Shown here one piece after another: positions 8,137 to 17,017 of a DNA stretch of 64,000 nucleotides. Each line of letters begins with the position of its first letter. Position 1 is the stretch's first letter. The notes below the pieces were generated by a model that was not told the origin of the DNA, ran no database searches, and saw only the letters and a list, made by a program, of their open reading frames with translations. The DNA is from Terriglobales bacterium. GTDB lineage: Bacteria > Acidobacteriota > Terriglobia > Terriglobales > Acidobacteriaceae. A program made the position numbers and the translations under genes. The stretch is from contig DASTZZ010000031.1 of assembly GCA_035764005.1 (NCBI GenBank), positions 98,587-162,586 of the forward strand. The letters run 5' to 3'.

Positions 8137-9771
8137 TTAAGAAGCTCTACCCCAACCTCCGCCGCCTGGGGATTCAATCCTGACGCGCTCGCCGCGTTTC
8201 AGCCGAACAGTTCCCTTTTCGGGAATCGGATGTTCAGAGCCGTCCCCCCGGATTACGACATTGCGACCCGGAGCGCCATCGCTGCCGCCTTCCAGCCCAT
8301 AGGGGCCACGCTTTCGGCGATCCGCCAATAACGTTACGTCGGCATCGCACAGCAGCTCCAGCTCGCGCACAATACCGTCACCCCCGACGTGCTTTCCTAC
8401 TCCACCGCTGTTGGAGCGCAGCGAGTAGCGAGTCACGCGAAACGGATACGCGTACTCCAAAGCCTCGGCCGGAGTGTTCAGCGAATTTGTCATGTGGGTG
8501 TGGACGCCCGAGATGCCATTTTGCGTTGGACGTGCGCCCATTCCGCCCGCGATCGTCTCGTAATAGGCAAATGGCTCGCCGGCACGCACGTGGTCTTTCG
8601 CGAAGAGCCCGCCAATCGTGAGATTGTTCATCGTGCCTGACGAGGCGGCGGGAATGCGATCAGGAGCTGCTTTGGCCAGCGCGCGCAAGAGCGTGTCCAC
8701 GATGCGCTGCGACATCTCGACATTGCCGCCTGCGACTGCCGCGGGTGGGCGGGCGTTCACAACGGTTCCTGGCGGAGCAATTACCCGAACCGGGCGCATA
8801 ATGCCTGCTGCAGCCGGAACATCCTCTGCGAGCAGGCAACGAAATACATAGAAGCAGGCAGAGTAAGTAATTGCCTCGACCGCGTTTACGCTGCCCTCGA
8901 CCTGCGGACCGGAGCCGCTGAAGTCGATCGTCACCATCGGCTCTGTGCCGCGCTTCTTCGCATCGACACGCATTTTCACTGCCACTCGAACCGGCCGGTG
9001 TGAGATGCCATCGCTGTCGAGGAAATCTTCAGCGTCGTACTCCCCGTTGGGAAGACTGGCGAGGAGAGCACGCATCATGTGCTCGGCATATTCCTGCAGT
9101 TCATCTGCTGCGCGTTGAACGCGCACGATACCGTAGCGTTGGCATAATTCCGCGAGCCGATGCGCGCCAGTGTTGCAGGAAGCAATCTGCGCGCCGAGAT
9201 CGCCCTCGCGCTCCGCCGGCGTACGCACGTTCGCAAGCACCATGTTGAGCATGTCGCCTTGGGTGATCCCTGCACGCACAAGGAGCACAGGAGGAATGCG
9301 CAAACCTTCCTGGTATATGTCGCGCGAGAGTCCCATCGATCCCGCTGCCGCACCGCCGACATCGGCATGATGAGCGCGCGAAGCTACATAGAAATCAGGT
9401 TGCTGCTTGTTGCTCTTCCTCTTGCGGCCTCTGCCCGCCTTCCTCTGTTGAATAAAGACGGGAGCAACCAGCGTGATGTCTGGCAGATGCGTGCCGCCAG
9501 CGAACGGATCGTTGAGCATTGCGACATCACCTGGCCCAAGCTGCAATCGAGCAATTGCGGCCTGCACTGACATTGGCATCGAGCCGAGATGCACGGGCAT
9601 GTGATCACCCATGGCAATCACTTGTGCGTCACCGTCGAAAACTGCGCAAGAGTAGTCGCGACGCTCGCGGATGTTCGGCGAAAACGCGCTACGACGCAGA
9701 GATGCGCCCATCTCTTCCGCTATGGAATGGAAGAGTTCGCGGAAAATTTCGAGTTCAACTGGATCGGCCAT
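8137..9771 (-). CDS. hyuB: Hydantoinase B / 5-oxoprolinase family protein
   Basis: A 544-residue HyuB-type subunit. The start MADPVELEIFRELFHSIAEEMG, SPNIRERRDYSCAVFD, GDHMPVHLGSMP, DVAMLNDPFAGGTHLPD and the C-terminal YSLRSNSGGVGKHVGGDG are classic for the family. Members act with a HyuA ATPase subunit in ATP-dependent opening of 5-oxoproline, hydantoin or related rings, or in acetone/acetophenone carboxylases. No hyuA is adjacent, so the partner must be elsewhere. A Lys/Arg-rich insert near residues 114-122 (RKAGRGRKRKSNKQQ) is unusual. Substrate not predictable. Confidence 0.9.
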   Translation of the reverse strand: MADPVELEIFRELFHSIAEEMGASLRRSAFSPNIRERRDYSCAVFDGDAQVIAMGDHMPVHLGSMPMSVQAAIARLQLGPGDVAMLNDPFAGGTHLPDITLVAPVFIQQRKAGRGRKRKSNKQQPDFYVASRAHHADVGGAAAGSMGLSRDIYQEGLRIPPVLLVRAGITQGDMLNMVLANVRTPAEREGDLGAQIASCNTGAHRLAELCQRYGIVRVQRAADELQEYAEHMMRALLASLPNGEYDAEDFLDSDGISHRPVRVAVKMRVDAKKRGTEPMVTIDFSGSGPQVEGSVNAVEAITYSACFYVFRCLLAEDVPAAAGIMRPVRVIAPPGTVVNARPPAAVAGGNVEMSQRIVDTLLRALAKAAPDRIPAASSGTMNNLTIGGLFAKDHVRAGEPFAYYETIAGGMGARPTQNGISGVHTHMTNSLNTPAEALEYAYPFRVTRYSLRSNSGGVGKHVGGDGIVRELELLCDADVTLLADRRKRGPYGLEGGSDGAPGRNVVIRGDGSEHPIPEKGTVRLKRGERVRIESPGGGGWGRAS

Positions 9772-9816
9772 CGGGGAGAAGCGCCGATTATAGAGGCGCA
9801 GGAACTCACAAAATTC

Positions 9817-9845
9817 TTGACACTGAACGAAACAGGGCCCAATAT
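9817..9845 (+). promoter_or_regulatory. Candidate sigma-70 promoter for the 16-codon mini-gene
   Basis: A perfect -35 TTGACA (9817-9822) is followed after 17 bp by CAATAT (9840-9845), a weak -10 with the conserved A2 and T6. It lies about 95 bp before the mini-gene start. Confidence 0.45.
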
Positions 9846-9938
9846 CTTGGGGTAGTAGTGCAGTAAGCGCAATAAGCGGAGTAGCTCTTGCAGCTCTCCA
9901 AACCTAAGGGAGAACGTTCCACAAGGAGGAACTTAACG

Positions 9939-9989
9939 ATGCCAATGAAAAAGAAGGCCACAAAGAAGAAAGCAGCGAAGAAGAAATAA
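9939..9989 (+). CDS. 16-residue lysine-rich mini-protein
   Basis: A very short frame, MPMKKKATKKKAAKKK, bounded by unusually strong expression signals: a full AAGGAGGA ribosome site (9923-9930) 8 bp before the ATG, a TTGACA promoter candidate upstream and a perfect intrinsic terminator 26 bp after the TAA. Ten of 16 residues are Lys. It resembles a minimal histone-H1-like tail and may bind nucleic acid, but no function is established. Alternatively the transcript is a small RNA with a decoy frame; the ribosome site argues against that. A 50-residue basic protein at 34322 has similar composition. Confidence 0.65.
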   Translation: MPMKKKATKKKAAKKK

Positions 9990-10015
9990 CTGCTGCTTTA
10001 GGCAAACTGATTTGC

Positions 10016-10042
10016 GGCCTTCGTGCCTAACGAAGGCCTTTT
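10016..10042 (+). terminator. Rho-independent terminator of the mini-gene
   Basis: A perfect 8-bp stem GGCCTTCG (10016-10023) / CGAAGGCC (10031-10038), 7-nt loop, is followed by TTTTT. It lies 35 bp upstream of the nadC stop on the opposite strand. Confidence 0.9.
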
Positions 10043-10076
10043 TCATTTTGGGAATACAGAACCGCCGCCGGTTTCC

Positions 10077-10961
10077 TTAAAAGAGGGCAGGGGTGATCTT
10101 CATGCTCAGGTCCACGGCTTGCGGGGAATGCGTGAGCGCGCCGACGGAGATGTAATCGACTCCCGTCTCAGCATAACTACGAACGTTCTCCAGATTCATT
10201 CCACCTGAAGCTTCCAGCGGAATACGGCGCGTGTGATTCGCCACCCGCTCCACAGCTTTGCGGACCGCAGCGGGATCCATGTTGTCGAGCAGGACAGCTT
10301 CAGCACCATTCGCCAACGCCTCTTCGAGATCTTCCATTGTCCGGACTTCGATTTCAATCGGCTGAGTTCCCACGCGCGCTTCATGGGCCTTTTTCAGGAC
10401 CTGCGCGATCCCGCCGCCAAGGGAAATGTGATTGTTCTTGATCAGCACACCGTCGGAGAGATCGAGGCGATGATTATGTCCGCCGCCGCAGCGTACGGCA
10501 TATTTATCGAGCAGACGCATTCCCGGAACGGTCTTGCGGGTATCGAGAATACGCGCCTTCGTCCCTCCGATTACGTCCACGTACCGCCGCGTGATGGTCG
10601 CGATGCCGCTCATGCGCTGCAGCAGATTCAGGATCACGCGCTCGCAGGAAAGAATCACGCGTGCATTGTGGCGAATTACCGCAACTGCCTGGCGATCGTG
10701 GAGACGAACGCCGTCGAACACTTCAGGATGGCTGATGACCTCATGATGCCCAATGACAGACTTGTCGAGATTGCTGTAGATCTCGAGAATGCGATTCACG
10801 GCTCCAAGGCCAGACAGGATGCATGCCTGCTTAGCGTGAATGGTCGCGGTAGCGCGCATGCGCGGATCGATGCAGGCTTGAGTCGTAGCGTCGCGCGTGG
10901 CGCGGTCTTCGAGAAGAGCGCGCTCGAGGATCTCTGAGATGCGACGGCTGTGCCAGTCCAA
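10077..10961 (-). CDS. nadC: Nicotinate-nucleotide pyrophosphorylase (carboxylating)
   Basis: A 294-residue quinolinate phosphoribosyltransferase, converting quinolinate and PRPP to nicotinate mononucleotide in de novo NAD synthesis. Diagnostic segments are LNLLQRMSGIATITRRYV, ARILDTRKTVPGMRLLDKYAVRCGGG (phosphate/quinolinate-binding Arg, Lys and His), RLDLSDGVLIKNNHI, and the C-terminal EASGGMNLENVRSYAETGVDYISVGALTHS barrel motif. Length and motif order are canonical. No nadA or nadB is adjacent. It is transcribed divergently from zwf. Confidence 0.96.
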   Translation of the reverse strand: MDWHSRRISEILERALLEDRATRDATTQACIDPRMRATATIHAKQACILSGLGAVNRILEIYSNLDKSVIGHHEVISHPEVFDGVRLHDRQAVAVIRHNARVILSCERVILNLLQRMSGIATITRRYVDVIGGTKARILDTRKTVPGMRLLDKYAVRCGGGHNHRLDLSDGVLIKNNHISLGGGIAQVLKKAHEARVGTQPIEIEVRTMEDLEEALANGAEAVLLDNMDPAAVRKAVERVANHTRRIPLEASGGMNLENVRSYAETGVDYISVGALTHSPQAVDLSMKITPALF

Positions 10962-11086
10962 TGCCTGAACTCGTCTGCAAAGTGTGGGACGACTGCAGTC
11001 GGGACAATTCTACCGTAGCTGTTCGGCAGTAGTCAGACGTAGGTGCCGCATCCTACAATGCTCTCCCCCTGTTGTAACGAGGTCAC

Positions 11087-12619
11087 ATGGCAAGCGCGGC
11101 AGCAGTTAACCTCGAAGAGGAGTTCAATCCGACCGACAAGCCCGCTGGTCCATGCGTGATGGTCGTCTTCGGAGCTGCCGGCGATCTCACCAGACGGAAG
11201 CTCGTTCCTGCACTCTTCAATCTCGCTAAAGACAAGCTGCTGCAGGACAACTTTGCCGTGGTCGGCGTATCGGTGGACGATCTAAGCGGCGATTCGTTTC
11301 GTAAGGAAGTCACGCAATTCGTGGAGCAGGAGAACCATGATAGCGATGCCTGGCGGTGGTTTTGCGAGCGGCTGTATTACGAACGCGGTGATTTCGGCGA
11401 TGAAGCCACGTACGCCTGCCTGACCGAAAGGCTGCGTCAGATCGATTCCCAATATGGAACGGAAGGCAACTACTTATTTTACCTTGCGACTGCGCCGAAG
11501 TTTTTCGCGCAGATCGTGGAGCAATTAGGTCGACACGCCCTCGCGTGTGAAGAGACCGGACACTGGCGTCGGGTGATCATCGAGAAACCATTTGGTCACG
11601 ACCTCGAATCCGCCAAAACTCTGAACGCGCGGATTCAGTCTGTTCTCGCAGAAGATCAGATTTATCGCATTGATCATTACCTTGGCAAAGAGACAGTTCA
11701 GAACCTGCTCGTCTTTCGCTTCAGTAACAGCATCTTCGAGCCACTGTGGAATGATCGTTACATCGATCACGTGCAGATCACGAATGCCGAAACGGTGGGC
11801 GTCGAGCGGCGCGGCGGATACTTCGACAACGTCGGCACGATGCGCGACATGGTCCCGAACCACATCATGCAGCTCATCAGCCTCACGGCGATGGAGCCGC
11901 CGGCATCGTTCAGATCCGAAGCTGTGCGCGACGAGCAGGCAAAGGTGCTGCATGCAATGAAGGCTTTCAATCCAGATGACGTCCTGCACGACTCGGTTCG
12001 CGGACAATATGGAGAAGGACAGATCGACGGCGCGACCGTGCCCGGCTATCGCAAGGAACCAGGCGTAGCTCCCGAGTCGCGCACAGAAACCTTCGTTGCC
12101 ATGAAGCTCGAAATCGACAACTGGCGCTGGGCCGGCGTTCCGTTTTACGTGCGCACAGGCAAGCGCCTCGCGCGCCGGCATACGGAGATCACCATCCAGT
12201 TCAAACGCACGCCGCTGCAGATCTTCCAGCACACCGCCGGGCATCAGTTGCGCACCAATCAACTCGTGATCCAGATTCAGCCGGAAGAGGGAATGATGCT
12301 CAGCTTCGGCGCGAAGATCCCTGGCTCGACGGTTCGCGTCGGATCGGTCGACATGAGCTGCGAATACGCCAAGTACTTCAAAACCGAACCCAAAACGGGA
12401 TACGAAGTCCTGCTTTACGACTGCATGATCGGCGATCCCACGCTCTTCCAGCGCGCCGACATGGTCGAAGCCGGGTGGAGCGTCGTCGATCCCGTGCTCG
12501 ACGTCTGGCGCGCCGTGCCCTCTCGCAAATTTCCCAACTATGCCGCGGGCACCTGGGGACCGAAGGAATCCGACGACCTGCTCGCGCGCGACGGCCGCAA
12601 ATGGAGGGACATACCATGA
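11087..12619 (+). CDS. zwf: Glucose-6-phosphate 1-dehydrogenase
   Basis: A 510-residue G6PDH: oxidises glucose-6-phosphate to 6-phosphogluconolactone with NADP+ or NAD+, opening the oxidative pentose-phosphate pathway. The N-terminal nucleotide motif [18 protein letters not shown] is present (GAAGDL in place of GASGDL), the active-site signature RIDHYLGKE has its catalytic-pair His at 197, and EKPFGHD and the C-terminal SFGAKIPG segment are conserved. A -10-like TACAAT (11054-11059) precedes the start. Its TGA overlaps the glk ATG (ATGA), so the two are translationally coupled. Confidence 0.96.
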   Translation: MASAAAVNLEEEFNPTDKPAGPCVMVVFGAAGDLTRRKLVPALFNLAKDKLLQDNFAVVGVSVDDLSGDSFRKEVTQFVEQENHDSDAWRWFCERLYYERGDFGDEATYACLTERLRQIDSQYGTEGNYLFYLATAPKFFAQIVEQLGRHALACEETGHWRRVIIEKPFGHDLESAKTLNARIQSVLAEDQIYRIDHYLGKETVQNLLVFRFSNSIFEPLWNDRYIDHVQITNAETVGVERRGGYFDNVGTMRDMVPNHIMQLISLTAMEPPASFRSEAVRDEQAKVLHAMKAFNPDDVLHDSVRGQYGEGQIDGATVPGYRKEPGVAPESRTETFVAMKLEIDNWRWAGVPFYVRTGKRLARRHTEITIQFKRTPLQIFQHTAGHQLRTNQLVIQIQPEEGMMLSFGAKIPGSTVRVGSVDMSCEYAKYFKTEPKTGYEVLLYDCMIGDPTLFQRADMVEAGWSVVDPVLDVWRAVPSRKFPNYAAGTWGPKESDDLLARDGRKWRDIP

Positions 12620-13623
12620 TGATTCTCGCCGGGGACATTGGAGCCACGCACAGCCGTGTCGCCGCCTTTCAGGCCGAAGGCAACAAGTTTCCGCTGGTTG
12701 TCGAAAAAATCTATGAGAGCCAAGAATACAGCGGTCTCGCACAGATCGCCGGCGAATTTATTCGCAGCGAAGGCATTCCTGCACAAAGCGCCTGCTTTGC
12801 CGTAGCTGGCCCGGTACGTGGAGGCAAGAGCAAGATATCGAATCTGCCCTGGACCATCGATTCGCGCGAGCTGATGCGCCAGCTGAATCTCAGAAACGTT
12901 GGGTTGATCAATGATCTAGAAGCCTACGCCTACGGACTCGATTCGCTCGAATCGAAGGACTTCATCACTCTCCATCCGGGATCCGAGGACGCGGAAGGAA
13001 ACACTGCCGTGATCTCCGCCAGCACCGGACTGGGTGAGGCTGGCCTGTTATGGGACGGATTCCGCCAGCATCCGTTTGCCTGCGAAGGAGGGCACTCCGA
13101 CTTTGCACCGCGTAACGAACTACAGATCGAACTGCTGAAGTATCTGCTTAGCCGATACAAAACCGTCAGCTATGAGCGCGTACTCTCCGGCGGCGGTATC
13201 AACAATGTCTATGACTTCCTGCGCCACACAAAGCGAGCCGAAGAGCCTCCCTGGCTGCGAGAACAAATGGCGGCTACCAAAGATCCGCCGGCACTGATCT
13301 CGCAATTGGCGCTGGAAAAGAAGGCTCCGATTTGCGAGCAGACGATGTCAATTTTTGTAAGTGTTTATGGTGCCGAGGCAGGAAACTGCGCGCTGAAATT
13401 CATGTCGCTGGGAGGCATTTATATCGGCGGAAGCATCGCTGCCAAGAATATTCCGCTTATGAAGAGCCCGGAATTCCTGGACGCCTTCTTCGATAAAGGT
13501 CGCATGCGTTCTTTGCTTCAAGACATGCCGATAAGAATTGTGCTGAACGACGATGCTGGCCTCTTGGGCGCGGCGCGCTATGCCTGCATACAAAAAGCAT
13601 TCGGCGCCGCACAGTGGGCGTAA
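12616..13623 (+). CDS. glk: Glucokinase
   Basis: A 335-residue ATP-dependent glucokinase of the Glk/ROK-related ASKHA fold. [15 protein letters not shown] is the N-terminal phosphate loop; [12 protein letters not shown] contains the catalytic Asp; [13 protein letters not shown] and [12 protein letters not shown] form the glucose site; [11 protein letters not shown] is the C-terminal adenosine motif. ATG 12616 overlaps the zwf stop and has GGAGGG about 8 bp upstream; earlier in-frame starts would run deep into zwf. Together they turn glucose into 6-phosphogluconolactone in two steps. A GC hairpin terminator follows. Confidence 0.93.
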   Translation: MMILAGDIGATHSRVAAFQAEGNKFPLVVEKIYESQEYSGLAQIAGEFIRSEGIPAQSACFAVAGPVRGGKSKISNLPWTIDSRELMRQLNLRNVGLINDLEAYAYGLDSLESKDFITLHPGSEDAEGNTAVISASTGLGEAGLLWDGFRQHPFACEGGHSDFAPRNELQIELLKYLLSRYKTVSYERVLSGGGINNVYDFLRHTKRAEEPPWLREQMAATKDPPALISQLALEKKAPICEQTMSIFVSVYGAEAGNCALKFMSLGGIYIGGSIAAKNIPLMKSPEFLDAFFDKGRMRSLLQDMPIRIVLNDDAGLLGAARYACIQKAFGAAQWA

Positions 13624-13642
13624 GCTAATATCCGACGTGGAG

Positions 13643-13666
13643 CCGGGCGCCACCGCCCGGGCTTTT
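13643..13666 (+). terminator. Rho-independent terminator after zwf-glk
   Basis: A 7-bp GC stem CCGGGCG (13643-13649) / CGCCCGG (13654-13660) has a 4-nt loop and is followed by GCTTTT. It separates glk from the DUF3037 gene. Confidence 0.7.
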
Positions 13667-13683
13667 CTCTGGTGGTATCGAAG

Positions 13684-14481
13684 ATGCCCAAGCCTTGCGA
13701 CTTCCTGCTGATGCGCTACGTTCCTGACCCGTTCAAGGACGAGTTCGTCAACATCGGCGTCCTGCTCCTCGGACGCGAGGACGACTACGCCGGCGTGCAG
13801 TTCACGCGCGACTGGAGCCGCGTGCGCTGCCTCGATCCGCAGGCGGATATCGATGTTCTCGAAACCCTTGAAAGAGATCTCCGCGATCAGGTACGCACAC
13901 CGGAGTTGCGCAAGCAGACGATGCATCGTCTGCAGGAAACACTTTCTACAGGACTGCAATTGTCCAACTCGCACGCACTGTTATCGGATTCTCCGGAGCA
14001 GGACCTGGAGCGGCTGGCAAGAACCTATCTCGAGCACCCTGTACCAAAACGGGAATCACGACTCGGGGCTCGCCAGCGCATCGTTTCGCAAATGCGCGAA
14101 GCCTTCGAAGCGGCAGGCGTATGGGAGTCGCTCACGAAGAATATTCGCGCCTCGAAATACACGCATCCCGGCGACTCACTGCGCATCGACTGTTGCTACC
14201 AACCGAACGGCGTGATTCGTTTGTTCCAAGGAGTCTCGCTGCGTAGCGATCCAAACAGCGCCAAGGTCCTCGCTTTCAGCTATCCCGCGTTGACGGAAGG
14301 CATCGCTCGCGTCGAGAGGGCGAAGGCCGATCTGACTGCCATCGTCGATGAGTCGCTCGATCGCCAAGACGACGCCGTGCAATTCGCCATTGCGAGTTTG
14401 AGGCGCAGCAACATTCATGTAGCGCCGCTCGCCGAGATGGGTGCCATCGCCGAGCGTGCGCGTCAGGAAATGCGCCTGTAG
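13684..14481 (+). CDS. DUF3037 domain-containing protein
   Basis: A 265-residue soluble protein whose start MPKPCDFLLMRYVPDPFKDEFVNIGVLL is the defining DUF3037 segment, followed by a helical body. The family is often found beside HipA-like kinase genes; no such gene is adjacent here. ATG 13684 with GGTGG about 8 bp upstream is preferred to the in-frame GTG at 13672. Function is unknown; position after the glk terminator suggests independent transcription. Confidence 0.85.
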   Translation: MPKPCDFLLMRYVPDPFKDEFVNIGVLLLGREDDYAGVQFTRDWSRVRCLDPQADIDVLETLERDLRDQVRTPELRKQTMHRLQETLSTGLQLSNSHALLSDSPEQDLERLARTYLEHPVPKRESRLGARQRIVSQMREAFEAAGVWESLTKNIRASKYTHPGDSLRIDCCYQPNGVIRLFQGVSLRSDPNSAKVLAFSYPALTEGIARVERAKADLTAIVDESLDRQDDAVQFAIASLRRSNIHVAPLAEMGAIAERARQEMRL

Positions 14482-14695
14482 CTTATAAAACAGCGAAAGG
14501 ACCGGCGGCCGCCCCGACCGGGTGTTTCCGCATATTTCTGCAAAAGCTTGGGTTCTAGAGCATCTTGATCGTTGCTGTATTGTGCAGTCGCGTTGAGGTG
14601 GAGGTCAGTTACCGTCCGCGGTAGCGGATGGGTCGATCTTGTCTCAAGGGTACCCATTCGCTCCCGCGCAACGCGTCCGGTAACAGGCTACGGAT

Positions 14696-14880
14696 TTATC
14701 CGTAGGCGAGGCTTTAGCCTCGTTTAGACGTGCGCATTCGAATTGCGGCTTTAGCCGCGGCCCGTTTTGGAAGTTTCCGTGATCGTGTGAAACTACAAAA
14801 CTCCGCGGCTAAAGCCGAAAATCTCTTCGTAGGTGTATGGACGAGGCTGAAGCCTCGCCCACGCATAAATGCGTGGGCTG
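14696..14880. repeat. Nested cluster of short palindromes (REP-like element)
   Basis: Successive perfect or near-perfect palindromes: CGAGGCTTTAGCCTCG (14707-14722), GCGGCTTTAGCCGC (14745-14758), CGCGGCTAAAGCCG (14804-14817), CGAGGCTGAAGCCTCG (14842-14857) and CCCACGCATAAATGCGTGGG (14858-14877). The first and fourth match each other, and the second and third are mutual complements, so the block can also fold as one large nested hairpin. It fills the gap before rsmG. Confidence 0.8.
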
Positions 14881-14943
14881 TCACCAATGTTGGTGCCCGG
14901 AGTGATCCACGCATCCAACGTCGCTCCTTGTACCATCTGAGTG

Positions 14944-15567
14944 ATGATCGCGCTCGGGCCTCTCCTCGCACCATTCATACAAGAGCCGCTTTCGCCCGAG
15001 CAGTTCCAACAACTGCAAGCGCATTTGGAATTGCTGCTGAAATGGAATGCCAAGATCAGCCTCACCGCCATACGCGATCCGCAGGAGATCGTGCGCCGAC
15101 ACTTCGGCGAATCACTGTTCGCGGGCGCTCAGCTCGATCCAAAACCTCATACGCGATTGGCGGACTTGGGCTCTGGCGCCGGATTTCCAGGTTTACCGAT
15201 TGCAGTTTTGCGGCCGGAGATCAAGGTCACGCTCATCGAGTCCAAGCAAAAGAAAGTCGCATTCCTGCGCGAAGTGATCCGCAACGCGCAGATCGGCAAC
15301 GCCAGTATTTATGCAGGACGCGCGGAAGACGTGTCGAACAGGTCACAAATTGTGACACTGCGAGCAGTAGAGAAGTTCGAGTCTGTTCTGCCTATTGCTG
15401 CATCGCTGCTCGAAGCTCATGGCGAGCTCGCCCTTCTGATCGGAGCCGCGCAAGCGCAGATCGCGACAACAAAGTTGCTGCACTTTGAGTGGAAGGAACC
15501 TGTGAGCATTCCCGAATCGCGCGAACGCGTGCTGTTCATGGGCAGCAAATCAACCACAGTCCCTTAA
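14944..15567 (+). CDS. rsmG: 16S rRNA (guanine-N7)-methyltransferase RsmG
   Basis: A 207-residue RsmG (GidB): methylates N7 of G527 in 16S rRNA, the site whose loss gives low-level streptomycin resistance. The SAM-binding motif LADLGSGAGFPGLPIAVLRP, the post-motif ESKQKKVAFLREV and the conserved LLKWNAKISLTAIRDP are all present. ATG 14944 is taken; a GTG directly before it is possible. In many bacteria rsmG stands beside parA-parB near the origin, as here, but mnmG and mnmE are not present. Confidence 0.93.
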   Translation: MIALGPLLAPFIQEPLSPEQFQQLQAHLELLLKWNAKISLTAIRDPQEIVRRHFGESLFAGAQLDPKPHTRLADLGSGAGFPGLPIAVLRPEIKVTLIESKQKKVAFLREVIRNAQIGNASIYAGRAEDVSNRSQIVTLRAVEKFESVLPIAASLLEAHGELALLIGAAQAQIATTKLLHFEWKEPVSIPESRERVLFMGSKSTTVP

Positions 15568-15653
15568 TTTCCCGAGTTGGGAATGAGGACAGAGAGCCAC
15601 TGGGCTGCTCAGGTCCCGGGCTGCAGAGAGGGCGGCTTGGCAGACCACGGACC

Positions 15654-15709
15654 GAACCGGCGCCGGTAGCCGGTGGGGCAGCTGCTTGTTTTGCGGCTGC
15701 GCTACTCGT
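15654..15709. repeat. 56-bp direct repeat, copy 1
   Basis: Starts GAACCGGCGCCGGTAGCC; repeated with roughly 85% identity at 17018-17073 in the same orientation, so the two copies flank parA. The core GGTAGCCGGTGGGGCAG is identical in both. Confidence 0.7.
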
Positions 15710-15931
15710 GACTGCGTGCGCGCGGTCACTCTCGGAGCTGGCCGCTCGGCCATCTCCGCCCCGACCGGCTCCGCCGGCGGTTCTGTTTTGCGCTCTCCGG
15801 CATCCACCATTCGGTTGCTATTTGGCAGCTACCCACGGCCTACCCCGGCGGTTCTGTCCGATCATCGCGAGCGGGGAATCAAGGTGGTAAACATAGTTTG
15901 GTCGCCGATTCGACCGATCAATTTCCGATAA

Positions 15932-15947
15932 TGTTCCACGTGGAACA
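15932..15947. promoter_or_regulatory. parS centromere site 1
   Basis: Perfect 16-bp palindrome TGTTCCACGTGGAACA, a two-base symmetrical variant of the Bacillus parS TGTTTCACGTGAAACA. ParB nucleates here and spreads as a CTP-dependent clamp. Confidence 0.93.
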
Positions 15948-15984
15948 TCCCATCCCTCAAAAGTGCCTCCCCGAACGAACCCTT

Positions 15985-15993
15985 TTATCCACA
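15985..15993 (+). promoter_or_regulatory. DnaA box (TTATCCACA)
   Basis: Exact match to the consensus high-affinity DnaA 9-mer, between parS 1 and parS 2. A near match TTATCCACG is at 16075-16083 and another, in opposite orientation, at 18119-18127. Confidence 0.6.
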
Positions 15994-16052
15994 TGGATTT
16001 CCACGCTATCGTGTCCCGCACTGCCCGCTGATAATCGGCGGCTTAGCGGAAT

Positions 16053-16068
16053 TGTTCCACGTGGAACA
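16053..16068. promoter_or_regulatory. parS centromere site 2
   Basis: Second perfect TGTTCCACGTGGAACA, 84 bp before the parA start; likely also places ParB over the parA promoter region. Confidence 0.93.
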
Positions 16069-16074
16069 ACCTAC

Positions 16075-16083
16075 TTATCCACG
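16075..16083 (+). promoter_or_regulatory. DnaA-box-like 9-mer
   Basis: TTATCCACG differs from the consensus only in the last base. It sits 6 bp after parS 2, in the same orientation as the box at 15985. Confidence 0.45.
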
Positions 16084-16151
16084 CGAGTGCACCAAAATCA
16101 GGCGTTGTCCTTCGAAAAGACGAGCAGTTAGCTTCAGAGTTGAGGACTAAC

Positions 16152-16952
16152 GTGGCGAGAATCATCGCGATCGCAAATCAGAAAGGCGGAGTCGGTAAGA
16201 CCACTACGGCCATCAACTTGGCTGCCTCGCTGGCCGCAGCCGAGGTGAGGGTACTGCTTGTCGATTGCGATCCGCAATCGAACTCGACCAGCGGGCTCGG
16301 ACTGCAGCGCGACCCAAATCGTATCAGCGCCTATCACGTGCTCATGGGGGACTCAGGAGCCCGAGAAGCTGTTGTACCAACCGAACTAGAAGGTTTGAGC
16401 GTGCTTCCGGCGCACAAACACCTTATCGGAGCCAACATCGAGCTTGTGAATGCGGAGCGACGGGAGTTTCGCCTTCGAAATGCTCTCGAGCAAGTTCGAG
16501 ACGCGTTTGACTTTATGGTCCTCGACTGTCCGCCAGCCCTCGATCTGCTTACATTGAACGCCTTGGTTGCGGCCGATTCCGTGTTGATTCCGATGCAAGC
16601 CGAGTACTTCGCCCTCGAGGGTATCAGCGAACTGCTCGATACCATGGAACGCATCCGGCAAAGCTTCAATCCCGGCCTGGAGCTCGAAGGCGTGGTTTTG
16701 ACCATGTGGGACGAACGTACGAATTTAGCGCAGCAGGTCGCTGGCAATCTGCGCCAGTTTTTCGGGGAGAAGCTCTGCGCGACCACAATCCCGCGCAATG
16801 TTCGGCTGGCGGAAGCCCCAAGCTACGGCAAGCCCGCGCTCCTGTATGACGTGCGCTCGAAAGGTGCCGAGAGCTATATCAGGTTGGCGAAAGAGTTGAT
16901 GGGAAAACTCATGGCCGCGAATGCGCCAGCCGCCGCAGAGCTGACGGCGTGA
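16152..16952 (+). CDS. parA: Chromosome partitioning ATPase ParA/Soj
   Basis: A 266-residue deviant-Walker ParA ATPase. It begins [18 protein letters not shown], with signature Lys11 and Walker Lys16, then [10 protein letters not shown] (Walker A'), [20 protein letters not shown] (Walker B) and the C-terminal [15 protein letters not shown] typical of Soj. It forms ATP-dependent dimers on nucleoid DNA and is stimulated by ParB to move origins apart. GTG 16152 with GAGGA just upstream is preferred to a TTG at 16140. No long N-terminal HTH is present, so it is the small chromosomal type. parS sites lie on both sides. Confidence 0.95.
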   Translation: MARIIAIANQKGGVGKTTTAINLAASLAAAEVRVLLVDCDPQSNSTSGLGLQRDPNRISAYHVLMGDSGAREAVVPTELEGLSVLPAHKHLIGANIELVNAERREFRLRNALEQVRDAFDFMVLDCPPALDLLTLNALVAADSVLIPMQAEYFALEGISELLDTMERIRQSFNPGLELEGVVLTMWDERTNLAQQVAGNLRQFFGEKLCATTIPRNVRLAEAPSYGKPALLYDVRSKGAESYIRLAKELMGKLMAANAPAAAELTA

Positions 16953-16998
16953 AGACGGCCGTCGGCTTTCGGCCCGCGACCTGCGTGAATGGACTAAA

Positions 16999-17014
16999 TG
17001 TTCCACGTGGAACA
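16999..17014. promoter_or_regulatory. parS centromere site 3
   Basis: Third perfect TGTTCCACGTGGAACA, 47 bp after the parA stop and 168 bp before parB. Confidence 0.93.
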
Positions 17015-17017
17015 ACA

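Noticed and set aside
10233..10937. 234-codon frame antisense to nadC
   Set aside because: No domain and no ribosome site; nadC is complete on the opposite strand.
11525..12742. 405-codon open frame antisense to zwf
   Set aside because: It mirrors zwf codon structure in a high-GC gene, has His/Arg/Asp-rich composition and no ribosome site or known family; a shadow frame.
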